From NCBI GenBank assembly GCA_977006965.1, contig OZ345353.1:2418001-2482000 (forward strand): a stretch of 64,000 nt of DNA, written 5' to 3'. The position numbers and the translations under genes are program-made. Numbering within the stretch: the first letter of the stretch is position 1; each line of letters starts with the position of its first letter. Below the pieces are notes generated by a model, which was not told where the DNA came from, did not search any database, and saw only the letters and a list, made by a program, of their open reading frames with translations. Shown piece by piece: positions 1-9,869 of the stretch. Source of the DNA: Phymatolithon calcareum (Eukaryota > Rhodophyta > Florideophyceae > Hapalidiales).

Positions 1-16
1 TTGTAGTGGAATGGAT

Positions 17-347
17 TCCATTCATTCATTTTGCCTTTTCCCCTCATGGGGCTAGCAGCAGCTCAAGGGCCTAAGTTTCTTCCATTCTATCCTATCGTTT
101 GCGAGTTTGACTTTGGCTTTCACGTCTCGTCCAGGTACGTCACCAAAGATTGATTCTGGCATTGGTCTGAGGCATTGTAGCAGCACCTGGCGGACCAGGC
201 GGCGCTCATCCATTCTAAGAATTTGTTCAAGCCAGTTCCATCGTAGGTCTCTGGCCCGCATTACCACGTCGATGGTGAGTGTCCTGGCTTCGTCGGCTAA
301 TGGTCTCTCCGCTGTTCTCGATAGGATCTTAGCACCTGTGAACTACA
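17..347 (-). mobile_element. 5'-truncated LINE (family A) 3' end
   Basis: The minus strand encodes the C-terminal tail of a non-LTR retrotransposon reverse transcriptase, including the typical RWNWLEQILRMDERRLVRQ stretch. It then runs into a 3' end carrying a CCCATGAGGGGAAAAGG box. The insert is flanked by a perfect 14-bp direct repeat (GTAGTGGAATGGAT at 3-16 and 348-361), which I read as the target-site duplication. The same tail occurs at about 8.75-9.2 kb and 41.35-41.83 kb. The copy is far too short to be active. Confidence 0.85.
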
Positions 348-361
348 GTAGTGGAATGGAT

Positions 362-988
362 GCCCATTCCATGTTCCGATGATTCGGATCATTGCATAGA
401 ATCAACAGCCAGCGATGGTGAGCTGCAAAGCGCAGCCACTCTTCCGCTAAGTAATTCTTCTTGGCGCACAATTGGTACAGGGCCACAGGGTACGTACTGT
501 ATGATAATCGATGTCGCAAACTCATTGGGACGGCGTTGAGGGGCGCCGTGTGAGGTGTACAGGCCAAGTTGCCCGCATCATTGGAATCTCAACTGTAAGC
601 ACGAAGGTGCCAAAGGTCAGCGTGGCTGAGCTGGAGTGCTGACTTGGCCTTCTGCATCTTGCTGCGCCTACCGCAAACCGTTTCCGAACAGCCGTCTATG
701 AGCAACAGACGTGAGGCGCATGACCTTGAACGCCAAGAAAAAGCCTCACCTGAGGAGTGCGCCTGAAGTGAATCTAAGAAACAATTCTGTAGATTTTATT
801 CGTAAGATTCAATCAACGAAATCCTCTCGTAAAGAACGTTGCATCAATACAACGTGGCCTATCACCTCACGAGAATTCCCTTTCGTAATCCGTTAACATG
901 TAGAGATTTCTATCCCCATCACAACCCTACTGTACTGTACCTCCCCACTGTTTCCCTCTGTGCCAACCCTGCAACGTCCGGCACCGCG
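362..988. other. Intergenic leader, no gene seen
   Basis: No ORF here resembles a known protein. The stretch presumably holds the promoter and 5' leader of the gene that starts at 989. I found no clear TATA box. Confidence 0.5.
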
Positions 989-3900
989 ATGCCGTCGCCC
1001 GCGGCCGGCAATAACAGCAATAATGGCACCCACTTACGCGCGCATCGCCTACTGCGTCGCCAGGCCTACATCGCCCTCGCCGCACATCTGCGCGCTTGCG
1101 GTCGCGCCGAGCTCCTCGCGCGCGAAAAGCGCCATGCAGGTGGCTCCGCGCTGCACGTCGCGGCCGCACTGGCACCGACCGCTGTGCTGCGCGCCATACT
1201 AAGCGCTGCAGGCACGGGAGCGTCAGCGCTCGAGACGCGCGATGGAGAGTCTGGATGGACCGCGCTACATTGCGCAATGCATGCCGGACGCGTTTCCTCC
1301 GCGCTAGCGCTACTCGTCGCCGGGGCAGTCCGCGCTCCGACAGACGCGGACATGCGCATCCCGGCGGACTTGTATGCGCTACGCTGGGCGCCACATGGCG
1401 GCGTTGTGCAAAAACCTGAGAGTGCAGATTCTCCGGCAGCGCCGTGTGAGGCGTGGGCGTGGGGTAGTAACACCATTCACCAGATCGGAGGGCCTAGTCG
1501 AAGTCGAGCGGGTGCGGCTCGTGCCGTTGCGCGCGCGGTCTCTGCAGCCACTGGTCAACGGCACTCGCTCTACGTGCTTGCTGATGGAAGCGTGTCCGCC
1601 GTGGGCGGAGGAGCACGCGGCGTGCTTGGGCTTGGTGATGAGCGGCCACGGGCGGGCTTGGAGGTTGTGACCGCGCTGCGTGATGTGCATGTTGTGGCGA
1701 TTGCCTGCAGTGCGCAGCGCTCGGCCGCGGTTTCTGCTAGTGGTGACCTTTATGTTTGGGGCGCACCACAGGGCTCAGAGCCCGTATTGCTCCCGCACAA
1801 GGTGGCACGGGGCGGGATCCGCTCTGTGCGCATCGTGCAGGTCGCGCTGAGCGACCATTTTTGGATTGCGCTGGACGACAGCGGTGGAGTTTGGGGACAG
1901 GGTACTAACTTGGAGGGCGAACTTGCCATGGATGAGACCAGGGGAGAAGTGGACATCCCCAAGAAAATTACCGCGTTGTCGGACAAGAAGGTCGAATTTG
2001 TTTTTGTCGCGAGTGGCGCACCGGAAAATGCTGTGTGCGGCGCAGTCATGAAAGCGGATAAATCGTTGTTTGTGTGGGGCAGAAAGTTTGGCCGGAGGCC
2101 AAGACGTGTTAGGTTTGAGAAACTTGACCCGATGTTTGGAGGAAAGGAGCCGCAGGAGGTTGTCACAGGCGCTGCGGCTGGTGATGGTTTTGTCGTCATC
2201 ATCACAAAGCATGGACGAATTTACGGATTGCGCGCAGGGAATGCGCCGCCAGTCGCGTTTCGCATATGGAAGTTGACGAAAAGATATCCTAGTTTTGTGA
2301 GCGCATGTGCCAATAGGTTCGTCATCGGAGACGAATTCGGAGAGTGCTGGGATATGAAGTGGGAATTGGATGCGGAGCGTCCTAAAGGACTCCTCAAGGT
2401 GGACGGACTTCGTGGCATTTCATCCCTATCGATTGGAAAAATGCATGCAGTTTGCATCGTTCGTGCTCGCATCGCTGTAAAGGAGCCCCGTGTACGTACA
2501 AAAAGAGACCCTGCTTCAATGTCGGAGGCATCTTCAGAAGCCACGGATGGACCATCATGGTCATCTTCTTCCATTCCTTCCAGCCTCACGTCGCCTGCGA
2601 GGGATTCGAACTGCAATCTGTCGATTTGTAGCGCTGAAGACGAAGAGTATGCACCGCCATCACTGAGCAAGTTGTGTGAGGACGTCATTCTCAAATCTCT
2701 GTCGCTGTCGAATGTCTCTGACATGCTGCTATTTGCTGCAGAGATGCATATCCCACGTTTGCGAGACATATGCCTTGCATTCGTGCGGAACAATTTTGAT
2801 ATCCTCATAACCCTTCACGGAGTTCTCGATCATCTCATTAAGGCGGTCGCCGCATGTGAGCCAGACGCTCTGGACGGTCTCTTGCGCGGCACTGAAACCA
2901 TAGAGAAAGAGCATGATGCTGCAAACGAGGCCGGGTTCAGCGTGTGGGAGCAGGACGGAGAGGAAAACACCACAGGAGTGCCGTTGTCGGCATTGCAGCA
3001 CGGCAAGTGCGAGAAATGCACTGATGCCGACACCGAAAATAAAGATGTGGACGAGGGCGTTCTGGATAAGACCGGACTGTCCCCGTTCTCACTCACCGCG
3101 TCTGCAGCATCGCGGAAATTACGGTCATTGAGAAAAAAGTTGCAATCAATTCAACGCATAGCGGCCAAGGTAGACGCCGGCGAAAACATTGATGAGGCGG
3201 CCAGGGCAAAGCTTCTGAAGAAATGCTGTGTCGAAAGAGATCTCGGACAGCTCGAAAAGTATATCGCAGTGGAGCTTTTCGCACGCTCGCCGACATCGTC
3301 GCCACCTGCGGCGACCTCGCGTACCACGGACGATGCTCCGACCCGTGCATCGCCATTTAATCTTGTCGAGGATGATGTGGCAAATAATAATGGAGCTTCA
3401 CCGGCAAGCTTTCCCCCGACACGACGTAATCTCAACGCTGCATTCATGGCGACAGCAGCCAGTTCGCAACAACCAGCGCCCCAGATGCAAGTTGCACACA
3501 ACCCTGTACCACAAAATAGTCCAACTCCCTCCGCCGCACCACAGCCGGTTTCATCACATGTCCTCGTCTTCCAGCGCCCGCCCCCTGCGCTGGCATCTAC
3601 AAACCCGACTCCAAACCGCCTCATATCGCCAAGCACACCAACAGCACCATCATCGAGCCGCAAGGCGCGCGGACGAGCTCGCACAGTGCTGACACTGGGC
3701 GCAATGCCAAGCGCGGCGTCCATACCGGGCACGACGTTGTCGCCCGTAACACCCTCGCCGCACGCTCCCGCGGGCGGAACTGCATGTCCGTGGGGCTCAC
3801 CGGCGTCGTCCGGCTCGTTCTCGTCCCGTGGTCCCCGAGCGCTATCACTGCGCTCGCCGCCGGCGCGAGCACAACCGCATGCGTTCTCCGCAATTCTCGC

Positions 3901-4297
3901 GGAGCAAGCGCGCGAGGCGGAGCGCGAGCGTGCAGGAGCAAATGTATCCCCCGTGCCGGCGCACATGCGCGCCGGACGACGAGCCATCCCCGTTGCCGTG
4001 CCCGTGCCTGGCGCGCGCGCGACGGCGCAGTCTTGGAACTGGCCCTGGCAGGGCGGGGCATCGTCGCCCGGATCGGGGTCCCCGTCGCTGCGCGACATTC
4101 AGCGCGAGGAGGAGCATAACGCGCGGACGAGACGCGCGTTCGGACAGGGCATGCCGGCTTTCGCCGCTGTGCCGGTCGGAGCGAGCCCGCCGCGAACGTG
4201 GAATCGACTGCCCGGGGATCACATGCCGCAATACAAATCGTTGCCGGAGATTGAGGCAGAGGAACGGGCTTTGAGGGCGCGGAGAGGAAACAGATAG
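989..4297 (+). CDS. IBtk-like ankyrin/RCC1/BTB-related protein
   Basis: Intronless gene of 1102 residues, counted from the first ATG; the reading frame is open further upstream but only through non-ATG codons. Ankyrin-type repeats (GSALHVAAALAP and GWTALHCAMHAG) lie at about residues 50-115. RCC1 repeats follow at about 155-530 (AWAWGSN, LYVWGAP, LFVWGRK). At about 549-610 the segment YAPPSLSKLCEDVILKSL resembles the end of a BTB domain plus BACK-like helices. A long Ser/Pro/Ala-rich disordered region follows, and near 1030-1042 the SPSLRDIQREEE motif matches the conserved C-terminus of Inhibitor of Bruton tyrosine kinase (IBtk) proteins. In animals IBtk acts as a CUL3 ubiquitin-ligase adaptor, and a related role is inferred here. 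The N-terminal half of a BTB fold is not evident, so CUL3 binding is uncertain. The 5' third is very GC- and CpG-rich. Confidence 0.85.
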   Translation: MPSPAAGNNSNNGTHLRAHRLLRRQAYIALAAHLRACGRAELLAREKRHAGGSALHVAAALAPTAVLRAILSAAGTGASALETRDGESGWTALHCAMHAGRVSSALALLVAGAVRAPTDADMRIPADLYALRWAPHGGVVQKPESADSPAAPCEAWAWGSNTIHQIGGPSRSRAGAARAVARAVSAATGQRHSLYVLADGSVSAVGGGARGVLGLGDERPRAGLEVVTALRDVHVVAIACSAQRSAAVSASGDLYVWGAPQGSEPVLLPHKVARGGIRSVRIVQVALSDHFWIALDDSGGVWGQGTNLEGELAMDETRGEVDIPKKITALSDKKVEFVFVASGAPENAVCGAVMKADKSLFVWGRKFGRRPRRVRFEKLDPMFGGKEPQEVVTGAAAGDGFVVIITKHGRIYGLRAGNAPPVAFRIWKLTKRYPSFVSACANRFVIGDEFGECWDMKWELDAERPKGLLKVDGLRGISSLSIGKMHAVCIVRARIAVKEPRVRTKRDPASMSEASSEATDGPSWSSSSIPSSLTSPARDSNCNLSICSAEDEEYAPPSLSKLCEDVILKSLSLSNVSDMLLFAAEMHIPRLRDICLAFVRNNFDILITLHGVLDHLIKAVAACEPDALDGLLRGTETIEKEHDAANEAGFSVWEQDGEENTTGVPLSALQHGKCEKCTDADTENKDVDEGVLDKTGLSPFSLTASAASRKLRSLRKKLQSIQRIAAKVDAGENIDEAARAKLLKKCCVERDLGQLEKYIAVELFARSPTSSPPAATSRTTDDAPTRASPFNLVEDDVANNNGASPASFPPTRRNLNAAFMATAASSQQPAPQMQVAHNPVPQNSPTPSAAPQPVSSHVLVFQRPPPALASTNPTPNRLISPSTPTAPSSSRKARGRARTVLTLGAMPSAASIPGTTLSPVTPSPHAPAGGTACPWGSPASSGSFSSRGPRALSLRSPPARAQPHAFSAILAEQAREAERERAGANVSPVPAHMRAGRRAIPVAVPVPGARATAQSWNWPWQGGASSPGSGSPSLRDIQREEEHNARTRRAFGQGMPAFAAVPVGASPPRTWNRLPGDHMPQYKSLPEIEAEERALRARRGNR

Positions 4298-5908
4298 CGG
4301 TCGGTTGTTGGAGGTTTTTGAAAAAGTAAAGCTTGTTGCCTCTTGGCTGAACAACGGTCGGAAAACAGGGAAATTTTTGTCAAAAATCCAGTTTTCGGCA
4401 GTTGCGGTTTTCCGATGTGGCGATTACGGCAGGCGCATTTGAAGGAGAGGAGATCCACCCGCCAGATATATGCACTTTTGTCAACGAATTTCAAACGACC
4501 GGGTGAAGTTTTCTTTATTGGTGTGTCACCGCGGTGGAAGGCCGGCCCTCTCAAGAACGCGCAGATGATGATAAACTCATGAGTTCATCAACATGGAGAG
4601 AGAGCATACAAAATCTTCACGTTTGGTATGAACCGAGAGCATGATCATAATGGAAAAATGGAGAGAGCATCATGATGATGCTCTCTCTATTTTTCCGTGC
4701 TGTTACCGAGTCCGTCCGTCCGTCCGAGGTGCACAAGCAAAGGTTGCGAGCGTCCAAGATTTGTCCGGCAATATGTCGCAGAACGCTGCCACGTCGGGAG
4801 CACCCACTGTCCACCAGCAATGCTTAACAATGCATTCCCCATTATGAAATGAACAGACTTACACTCGAGTTGTGGCATTTCGTTTGTTGCAAATAAATAA
4901 CGGCGTCTGATGCGCAACGACCTCGTCCGGACACGTTGGGACCTTCAAGTTCCGCTCTGCAGAGAATGAACCCATTTTCTCAAAGATTCGTTAACATCGA
5001 AAGTTTCGAAGGGAATACGGTTGCAGTATTTGGAAAACTCTCAAGTTTTTTGCCATTTCAGAAACGATCATGCAAGCCCTGAGGGCTTGCATTGCATTGC
5101 AACTCGAGGTTTTCGTTAAAAGTCATTGAAAATAGCTCGTTAAGAGGGGCCCTGAATGAATGCATGCATCTGAACGACGGCCAAGGTTCAGTTCGAGATC
5201 TATTTTCAGAGTTGTTAATGACGACTTGAGCTCGCGATCCATGCTCAGAGTCGTTAATGATAACTTGCCTCGAGTGCATGCATGCATAATTTTGTTTTCG
5301 CACACGAGTGACTGTATGGCCAACTCTTAACAGTTTGGTTCGCCATACATTGCATGAATTTCGGCATGCCAACAGCCAAATCCATTTTCTCATCAACTGC
5401 ATGCGCAGCACACGCCTTCTGCTCAGCTGAGCACGGGACAACTGGGCCCACCACAAGTGTGCTCTCCATCGCGTGTGCGCGTCCACCCATTGGAAGCGCG
5501 CCGTCCCATTTGTTAATCACTGCCTCTCGAGCTTACGCATCCAATTTTAAACTGCCGTCGGCCCAAGGAAAACCCTAATCCTCATAATCCTGCTAAAAAC
5601 ATGCAAAAAAACCGTCCGCACGAATTCCGATCTCAGCACCAACTTCTTCGATGGCCGACAACTATCGATACAGCTCCACTTGTGTTCTCCACCGTGTCCG
5701 CGCTCCCCCCGTTCACCCCTCGTCGTCCAGTGCGTTCATTCATCGCGCATCGCCCTAACTTTCTAATTATCATACTGCGTGCGCCACTCTCGTTCCGTTC
5801 GTGCGCGCGGCCCTGCGCCGCCGCCTGCCCTTAAAAGCCGCCGCCGCCGCCGCCGCCACTTCGTCTTCGCTGTCCCCCCGCAGCTGTGCATCAGAGACCT
5901 CTTCCAGC
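4298..5908. other. Intergenic region with short repeats
   Basis: No protein-coding gene recognised. It contains a 45-bp near-palindrome (4652-4696), a short GTCC tandem run near 4708-4722, and a diverged direct duplication of roughly 45 bp at about 5195-5270 (CAGAGTTGTTAATGACGACTTG versus CAGAGTCGTTAATGATAACTTG). The final part is the leader of the Smr-domain gene. Confidence 0.55.
4652..4696. repeat. 45-bp near-perfect palindrome
   Basis: The two arms (GGAAAAATGGAGAGAGCATC and its near complement) pair over about 22 bp, with a single G/A difference plus an imperfect centre. It stands alone in intergenic DNA and is one of several such palindromes in the window. Confidence 0.85.
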
Positions 5909-7528
5909 ATGGCTTCGTACAAGGATGACGAATTCAATCTGGCATTGACCAAGGCTTACGAAAAGGGCGACATTGATGAGTTTATGCGACTTCTCGATAG
6001 CACTGTGGAAGAAGAAAAGCCGAAGAGTGAGAAGAGCGAGCCCGTTCAGAAGGATAGTTCGGAAGGTCAGAGTTGTTCTTTCGCAGATTATTGCGCCCCT
6101 AAACGTCCCGGGAATCGCAATTCTCGCAAGAAGCGCGGAAATGGCGCCCGTCGCGCAAACGGATCTAATCGTCAGGATCCTGGTCCTAGTCGTCTTCATG
6201 CTAATGCTGCTGAGTTTGTGCCGTCGTCTTCTCATCGCAATTTGACTAGTGCAACTAAGGATATTCCGAACATCATTGATTCGCTGCAGAAGCTTGAGAT
6301 GAAGGAAGTCCAGCAGATTGTTTCCGCCCTCGCTCCTCAAGTTCAGCCAGAGGCCGCCGCTACCGGTCTGAATATCGAAGGAATGATGATTCATAATGAG
6401 GCGATGAATGGGTCCACGCTCGCTTCTCAAGTTCAGCCACAGGCCGCCGCTACCGGTCTGAATGTCGAAGGAATGATGGTTTATAATGAGGCGATGAATG
6501 AGTCCACGCTCGCTTCTCAAGTTCAGACAGAGGCCGCCGCTACCGGTCTGAATGTCGAAGGAATGATGGTTTATAATGAGGCGATGAATGAGTCGACGCT
6601 CGCTTCTCAACGTCAGGCAGAGGCCGCTGCTGCCGGTCTGGATGCCGAAGGAGCGATGATGTATACCGAGGCGATGAACCAATTTGATTCGGCCTTTCCC
6701 ACCCTGGGTGGAAATCCCACCCCTGCACCCATCGTTCAGACTCATGTGCCCACTCAGTCCGTCCCGCAAGCTCCCTCCTCTCTTGTGGAGAAGATGCGTC
6801 TTGATAGTCTGAAGGAGAATTTTGGATGGGTTAACATTTCAGTTATTGAAAATGCCTTCGTTGCCGCCAACGGCTCTCTGTCGGGAGCAGAGGCAATTCT
6901 GAATCTGCACTTCCCTAAACCGCAGGGTTGGGATGCCATGATTGAAGCAAATCGTCCCAAACCTGTCCGTCGTCTCACGGGGGAGTCGTCGGGTAACTCA
7001 TCGCCCAATCGTGGAGCCGTGCGTCACATGAAGGATGTGGGCGGTCATTGGGTCACCACCGGAGCTGCTGTCGGTGAGCTGTATGCCACGCTGCGTGCGA
7101 AGGCTTCTGTGGAGGCGCGTACACGTAATGCGTTCTTCGATCGTGCAAAGGCGGCCCTCGATCGTGGTGAGCGTCATGAGGCGTGGCGTCTTGGTGCTCT
7201 CGGCCGTGAGGCTAATGTTCGTATGAAGAAATTGCATGATCAGGCTGCAGATTCCATTTATGAGGCTAGGAATTCAGCTGGATATCACGGACAGATCGAT
7301 TTGCATGGACTGCATGTGACGGAGGCTACCGACCGTCTGGCGGATGCTTTGGAGTGCGCCACTGGGAATTCCCTGCTTGTTCTCACCGGTTCGGGACATC
7401 ACACTAAGGGTACTGGAAAGGCGAGGCTGAAGCCGGCGGTAGAGAGTTGGCTGAAGAGGAATGGGTATTATTATGAGGAGGTTGCGGATAGTAATGCTCA
7501 TGTTGGTGCCTTTATGGTGAGGCCGTAG
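5909..7528 (+). CDS. CID7-like PAM2-CUE-DUF1771-Smr protein
   Basis: Intronless, 539 residues from the ATG in MASYKDDEFNL; the upstream extension uses non-ATG codons and low-complexity Ala runs. A PAM2 motif (SRLHANAAEFVP, about 94-106) would bind the MLLE domain of poly(A)-binding protein. Four 30-residue repeats follow (about 141-260). A CUE-like ubiquitin-binding fold (about 294-336) comes next, then DUF1771 (about 391-452) and a C-terminal Smr domain (about 461-539) with the IDLHGLH motif and a TGSGHHTKG loop. This order matches plant CID5/6/7 and is related to animal N4BP2. Smr domains are often nucleases, so a role in mRNA surveillance or turnover is inferred. A broken paralogue lies 2.4 kb downstream. 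Confidence 0.9.
   Translation: MASYKDDEFNLALTKAYEKGDIDEFMRLLDSTVEEEKPKSEKSEPVQKDSSEGQSCSFADYCAPKRPGNRNSRKKRGNGARRANGSNRQDPGPSRLHANAAEFVPSSSHRNLTSATKDIPNIIDSLQKLEMKEVQQIVSALAPQVQPEAAATGLNIEGMMIHNEAMNGSTLASQVQPQAAATGLNVEGMMVYNEAMNESTLASQVQTEAAATGLNVEGMMVYNEAMNESTLASQRQAEAAAAGLDAEGAMMYTEAMNQFDSAFPTLGGNPTPAPIVQTHVPTQSVPQAPSSLVEKMRLDSLKENFGWVNISVIENAFVAANGSLSGAEAILNLHFPKPQGWDAMIEANRPKPVRRLTGESSGNSSPNRGAVRHMKDVGGHWVTTGAAVGELYATLRAKASVEARTRNAFFDRAKAALDRGERHEAWRLGALGREANVRMKKLHDQAADSIYEARNSAGYHGQIDLHGLHVTEATDRLADALECATGNSLLVLTGSGHHTKGTGKARLKPAVESWLKRNGYYYEEVADSNAHVGAFMVRP
6331..6690 (+). repeat. Four 90-bp in-frame tandem repeats
   Basis: Units start at 6331, 6421, 6511 and 6601, an exact 90-bp period encoding 30 residues with the cores AAATGLN and NEAMN. 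The first three are nearly identical and the fourth has diverged. The downstream pseudogene copy has only one unit, so the array expanded here or contracted there. Confidence 0.95.
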
Positions 7529-8744
7529 ATGTTAGGTGTCGGTAGTGGACACAAATCCTGACATCGCATGTCTTGTATTTTACTTGAGGAGGAAACGTGG
7601 GTGAATCTGGTTCGGTATCGCAGTCGGAACGGTCGTTGCAAACTCCGGGCAGTAATTTCATCGCAAATCCTGTAAATTCATTGTTGTTCTTTAAAAGAGG
7701 AAGCGTTATGTTCTACATGGCAAGAATGTTCCAGTATCAGACCCGGATAGCATCAGTGGAACGGCTATATTCGACACATTAGCGACCATTCATAGAGTCG
7801 GGAACACTGAAATTCCATACTTGTCAAGACCGTTGGGAGTGTCGCACAATTACATAATCAACTACTGCCTCTGATGGCGGTCCTCTGCAGCTGTCCTTCC
7901 AGAAGCGCAAATTGTCCGTCCTGACTTTCATTTGCAATTGCGAACATTAATATTAATAGTGACTAAGCAGTAGTTTGATGATGTTGACGAAACGCTGTCC
8001 TTCGGATGTAATCCACATGACCTCGTGAGAATGGATACAGGGATGTCATTGACGCACAAAGCATTGGGAGCTACACTGCACAGTGAGAATAGCCCATGGA
8101 TGGATTGAATCCGAGTTACTTTGCTACGGAGTTGGCAAATCAATTTTCTGGCAAATTTTACGCCTCCACTTCTACGTTGTCGGTAGAGCACAAGTAAAAA
8201 AAGAATTGGGAAGATGACATTAGAAACATTAAGCGCTATTAAAGCCAAGGCAGAATACAAATTAATACCAATAGTCGATTTACGCCTGCGTAGCCGTGGG
8301 CCACAACCTTTCGATTTCTTATTCCGAGGTTGCCACACGTGCTTATCAGAGTGCTGCTACAACCCATCATCCAGAGGAATTCAACTTCCTTCATAATGCT
8401 TTTCACTTTTGCAATTTGCCCCATCAAAAGTGTCAAGGCCGTAAGTTAACATCTCTGACTCTTGCTGTTCGTTGATGAAATGATTCTTGATACCCATGAT
8501 GAGACCGTAGACATGCTTTATCAAGGCCATTTTTCTTTCTTTCTTGCATAATAGGATATTTATGTACCTGTATGGTGAAATTTCGCAGCCACGTTTCAGA
8601 ATGACAAGAACATGTGCGCAATTCACTGTGTTCGGTGCATTTTGCAGGGTGCAAAGTACTGCCCAGCAGCAAGGAGTGAACCTCTGCACAGACTTCATGC
8701 TCTGGGCACCTCCATCAACTTTTTTCTCAGTGCACAGTCCTTCA
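7529..8744. other. Intergenic region, nothing recognised
   Basis: Only short ORFs with no recognisable motif. One minus-strand ORF (7928-8338) has a hydrophobic stretch but no other sign of being a gene. Confidence 0.5.
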
Positions 8745-9225
8745 TTCTTTCTTGTTGCGTTTCCCCCACTGGGGCTCGCATCATGTCGAGGGCCTATATA
8801 TATGCCCTTGAGTCATCCACTCTATTCTTTTGTTAGCAAGATTAAGGGCGGTTTGGGCGTCTACGCCCAGTATGTCACCAAAGAATGAATCTAGTGTTTG
8901 CGCGACGCATTGTGCAGCATCTAGCGAATCAGCCGACGCTCGTCTATTCTACATGTCCAAGCCAAACCCATCGTACGGCTTTGGCATGCAGCACCGCGCC
9001 GATAGTGGGGGCGCTGATATTCGAAAGGATTTTGGGACCTCTTGGGTCTAATTTATCGCCTTGTTGGATTAGCTTCCACGATCCACATCTGTAAACGAGA
9101 GTTGAAACCACAGAGGAACTAGAAAGAAGGAGGCGTAATTTCCCATTCGGCAGTATACTTCCTAGATCTTGAAAACGAAACCAGGCAATTAGGATTCGAT
9201 GGGTTACGGTGACAAATTTCTCCAT
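8745..9225 (-). mobile_element. Degenerate LINE family A 3' fragment
   Basis: The minus strand carries remnants of the family A reverse-transcriptase tail (LRLLLSSSSVVSTLVYRCGSW, then VRWVWLGHVE). Nucleotide similarity to the 17-347 copy continues downstream, including a shared block around TATGTCACCAAAGAATGAATC on the plus strand. Frames are broken. The 3' box has decayed to a CCCCCACTGGGG-like sequence near 8765. Confidence 0.7.
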
Positions 9226-9339
9226 TATTCCAATGCATTGCTCAAAGGTGCTCGAACTTTAGGTGCCGCGTTAGTCTTCTTCGCCGAATCGACCGTGTTA
9301 CGACTTTTTTGTACCGCTTTTCTTGCCCGTCTCACTAGC

Positions 9340-9705
9340 TTACCTTCCACTGATCCTGCATTGGATACGACCAGCGGGACAGGGATGGTGGCGAATGCCC
9401 ATGCTCTTTTGTGAAGTAGAGGGGCTCTCGCGGCTCGTCGTCAAAGTACTCTTCTGAGGCGTCCGATGCCGTCTCAGTTTCAGAGAGCAATTATAGTGCC
9501 AATAGGCGGACGTGATAGTGCAAATTGCTTTGAAGTGGTCTTCAGCACAGGCGGCCGTGCGTTCCCAGGGAACTTGCGTCGCTCTACAGTCGGCAAACAT
9601 GGACTTGAAATCCATTGAGTCGTTATCTTCCATTGCGCGCGAAACTCTTTGAATCTTCTGGATGCTCAGATTTGCAACTTGGTCCCAACGGCTTTCATGA
9701 GCCAT
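9340..9705 (-). CDS. Uncharacterised ORF, possibly not a gene
   Basis: A 121-residue ORF starting MAHESRWDQVANLS. It has a basic C-terminal half and a faint resemblance to a Myb/SANT-like stretch, too weak to name. It lies between a LINE relic and a pseudogene, so it could be a transposon remnant. Confidence 0.2.
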   Translation of the reverse strand: MAHESRWDQVANLSIQKIQRVSRAMEDNDSMDFKSMFADCRATQVPWERTAACAEDHFKAICTITSAYWHYNCSLKLRRHRTPQKSTLTTSRESPSTSQKSMGIRHHPCPAGRIQCRISGR

Positions 9706-9869
9706 GGGAATGGGTTTTCCTGAAAACTGCAGAGCGAAACCCCTTTCCCCCTCCTCCCTAGATACGAAATCGCTGCGAGAAACTTGTTTTCCCCCGCGTA
9801 ACCGCACGCGGACTGTGATACTTGCTATTTCGTATATCAGCGACACTCGAGGCGTCCAGATTGACTTTT

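Noticed and set aside
3151-4098. 315-residue minus-strand ORF
   Set aside because: A shadow of the GC-rich, low-complexity end of the IBtk-like gene, with no domain of its own.
5891-6769. 292-residue minus-strand ORF
   Set aside because: Antisense to the CID7-like gene. Its repeated peptides only mirror the 90-bp repeat.
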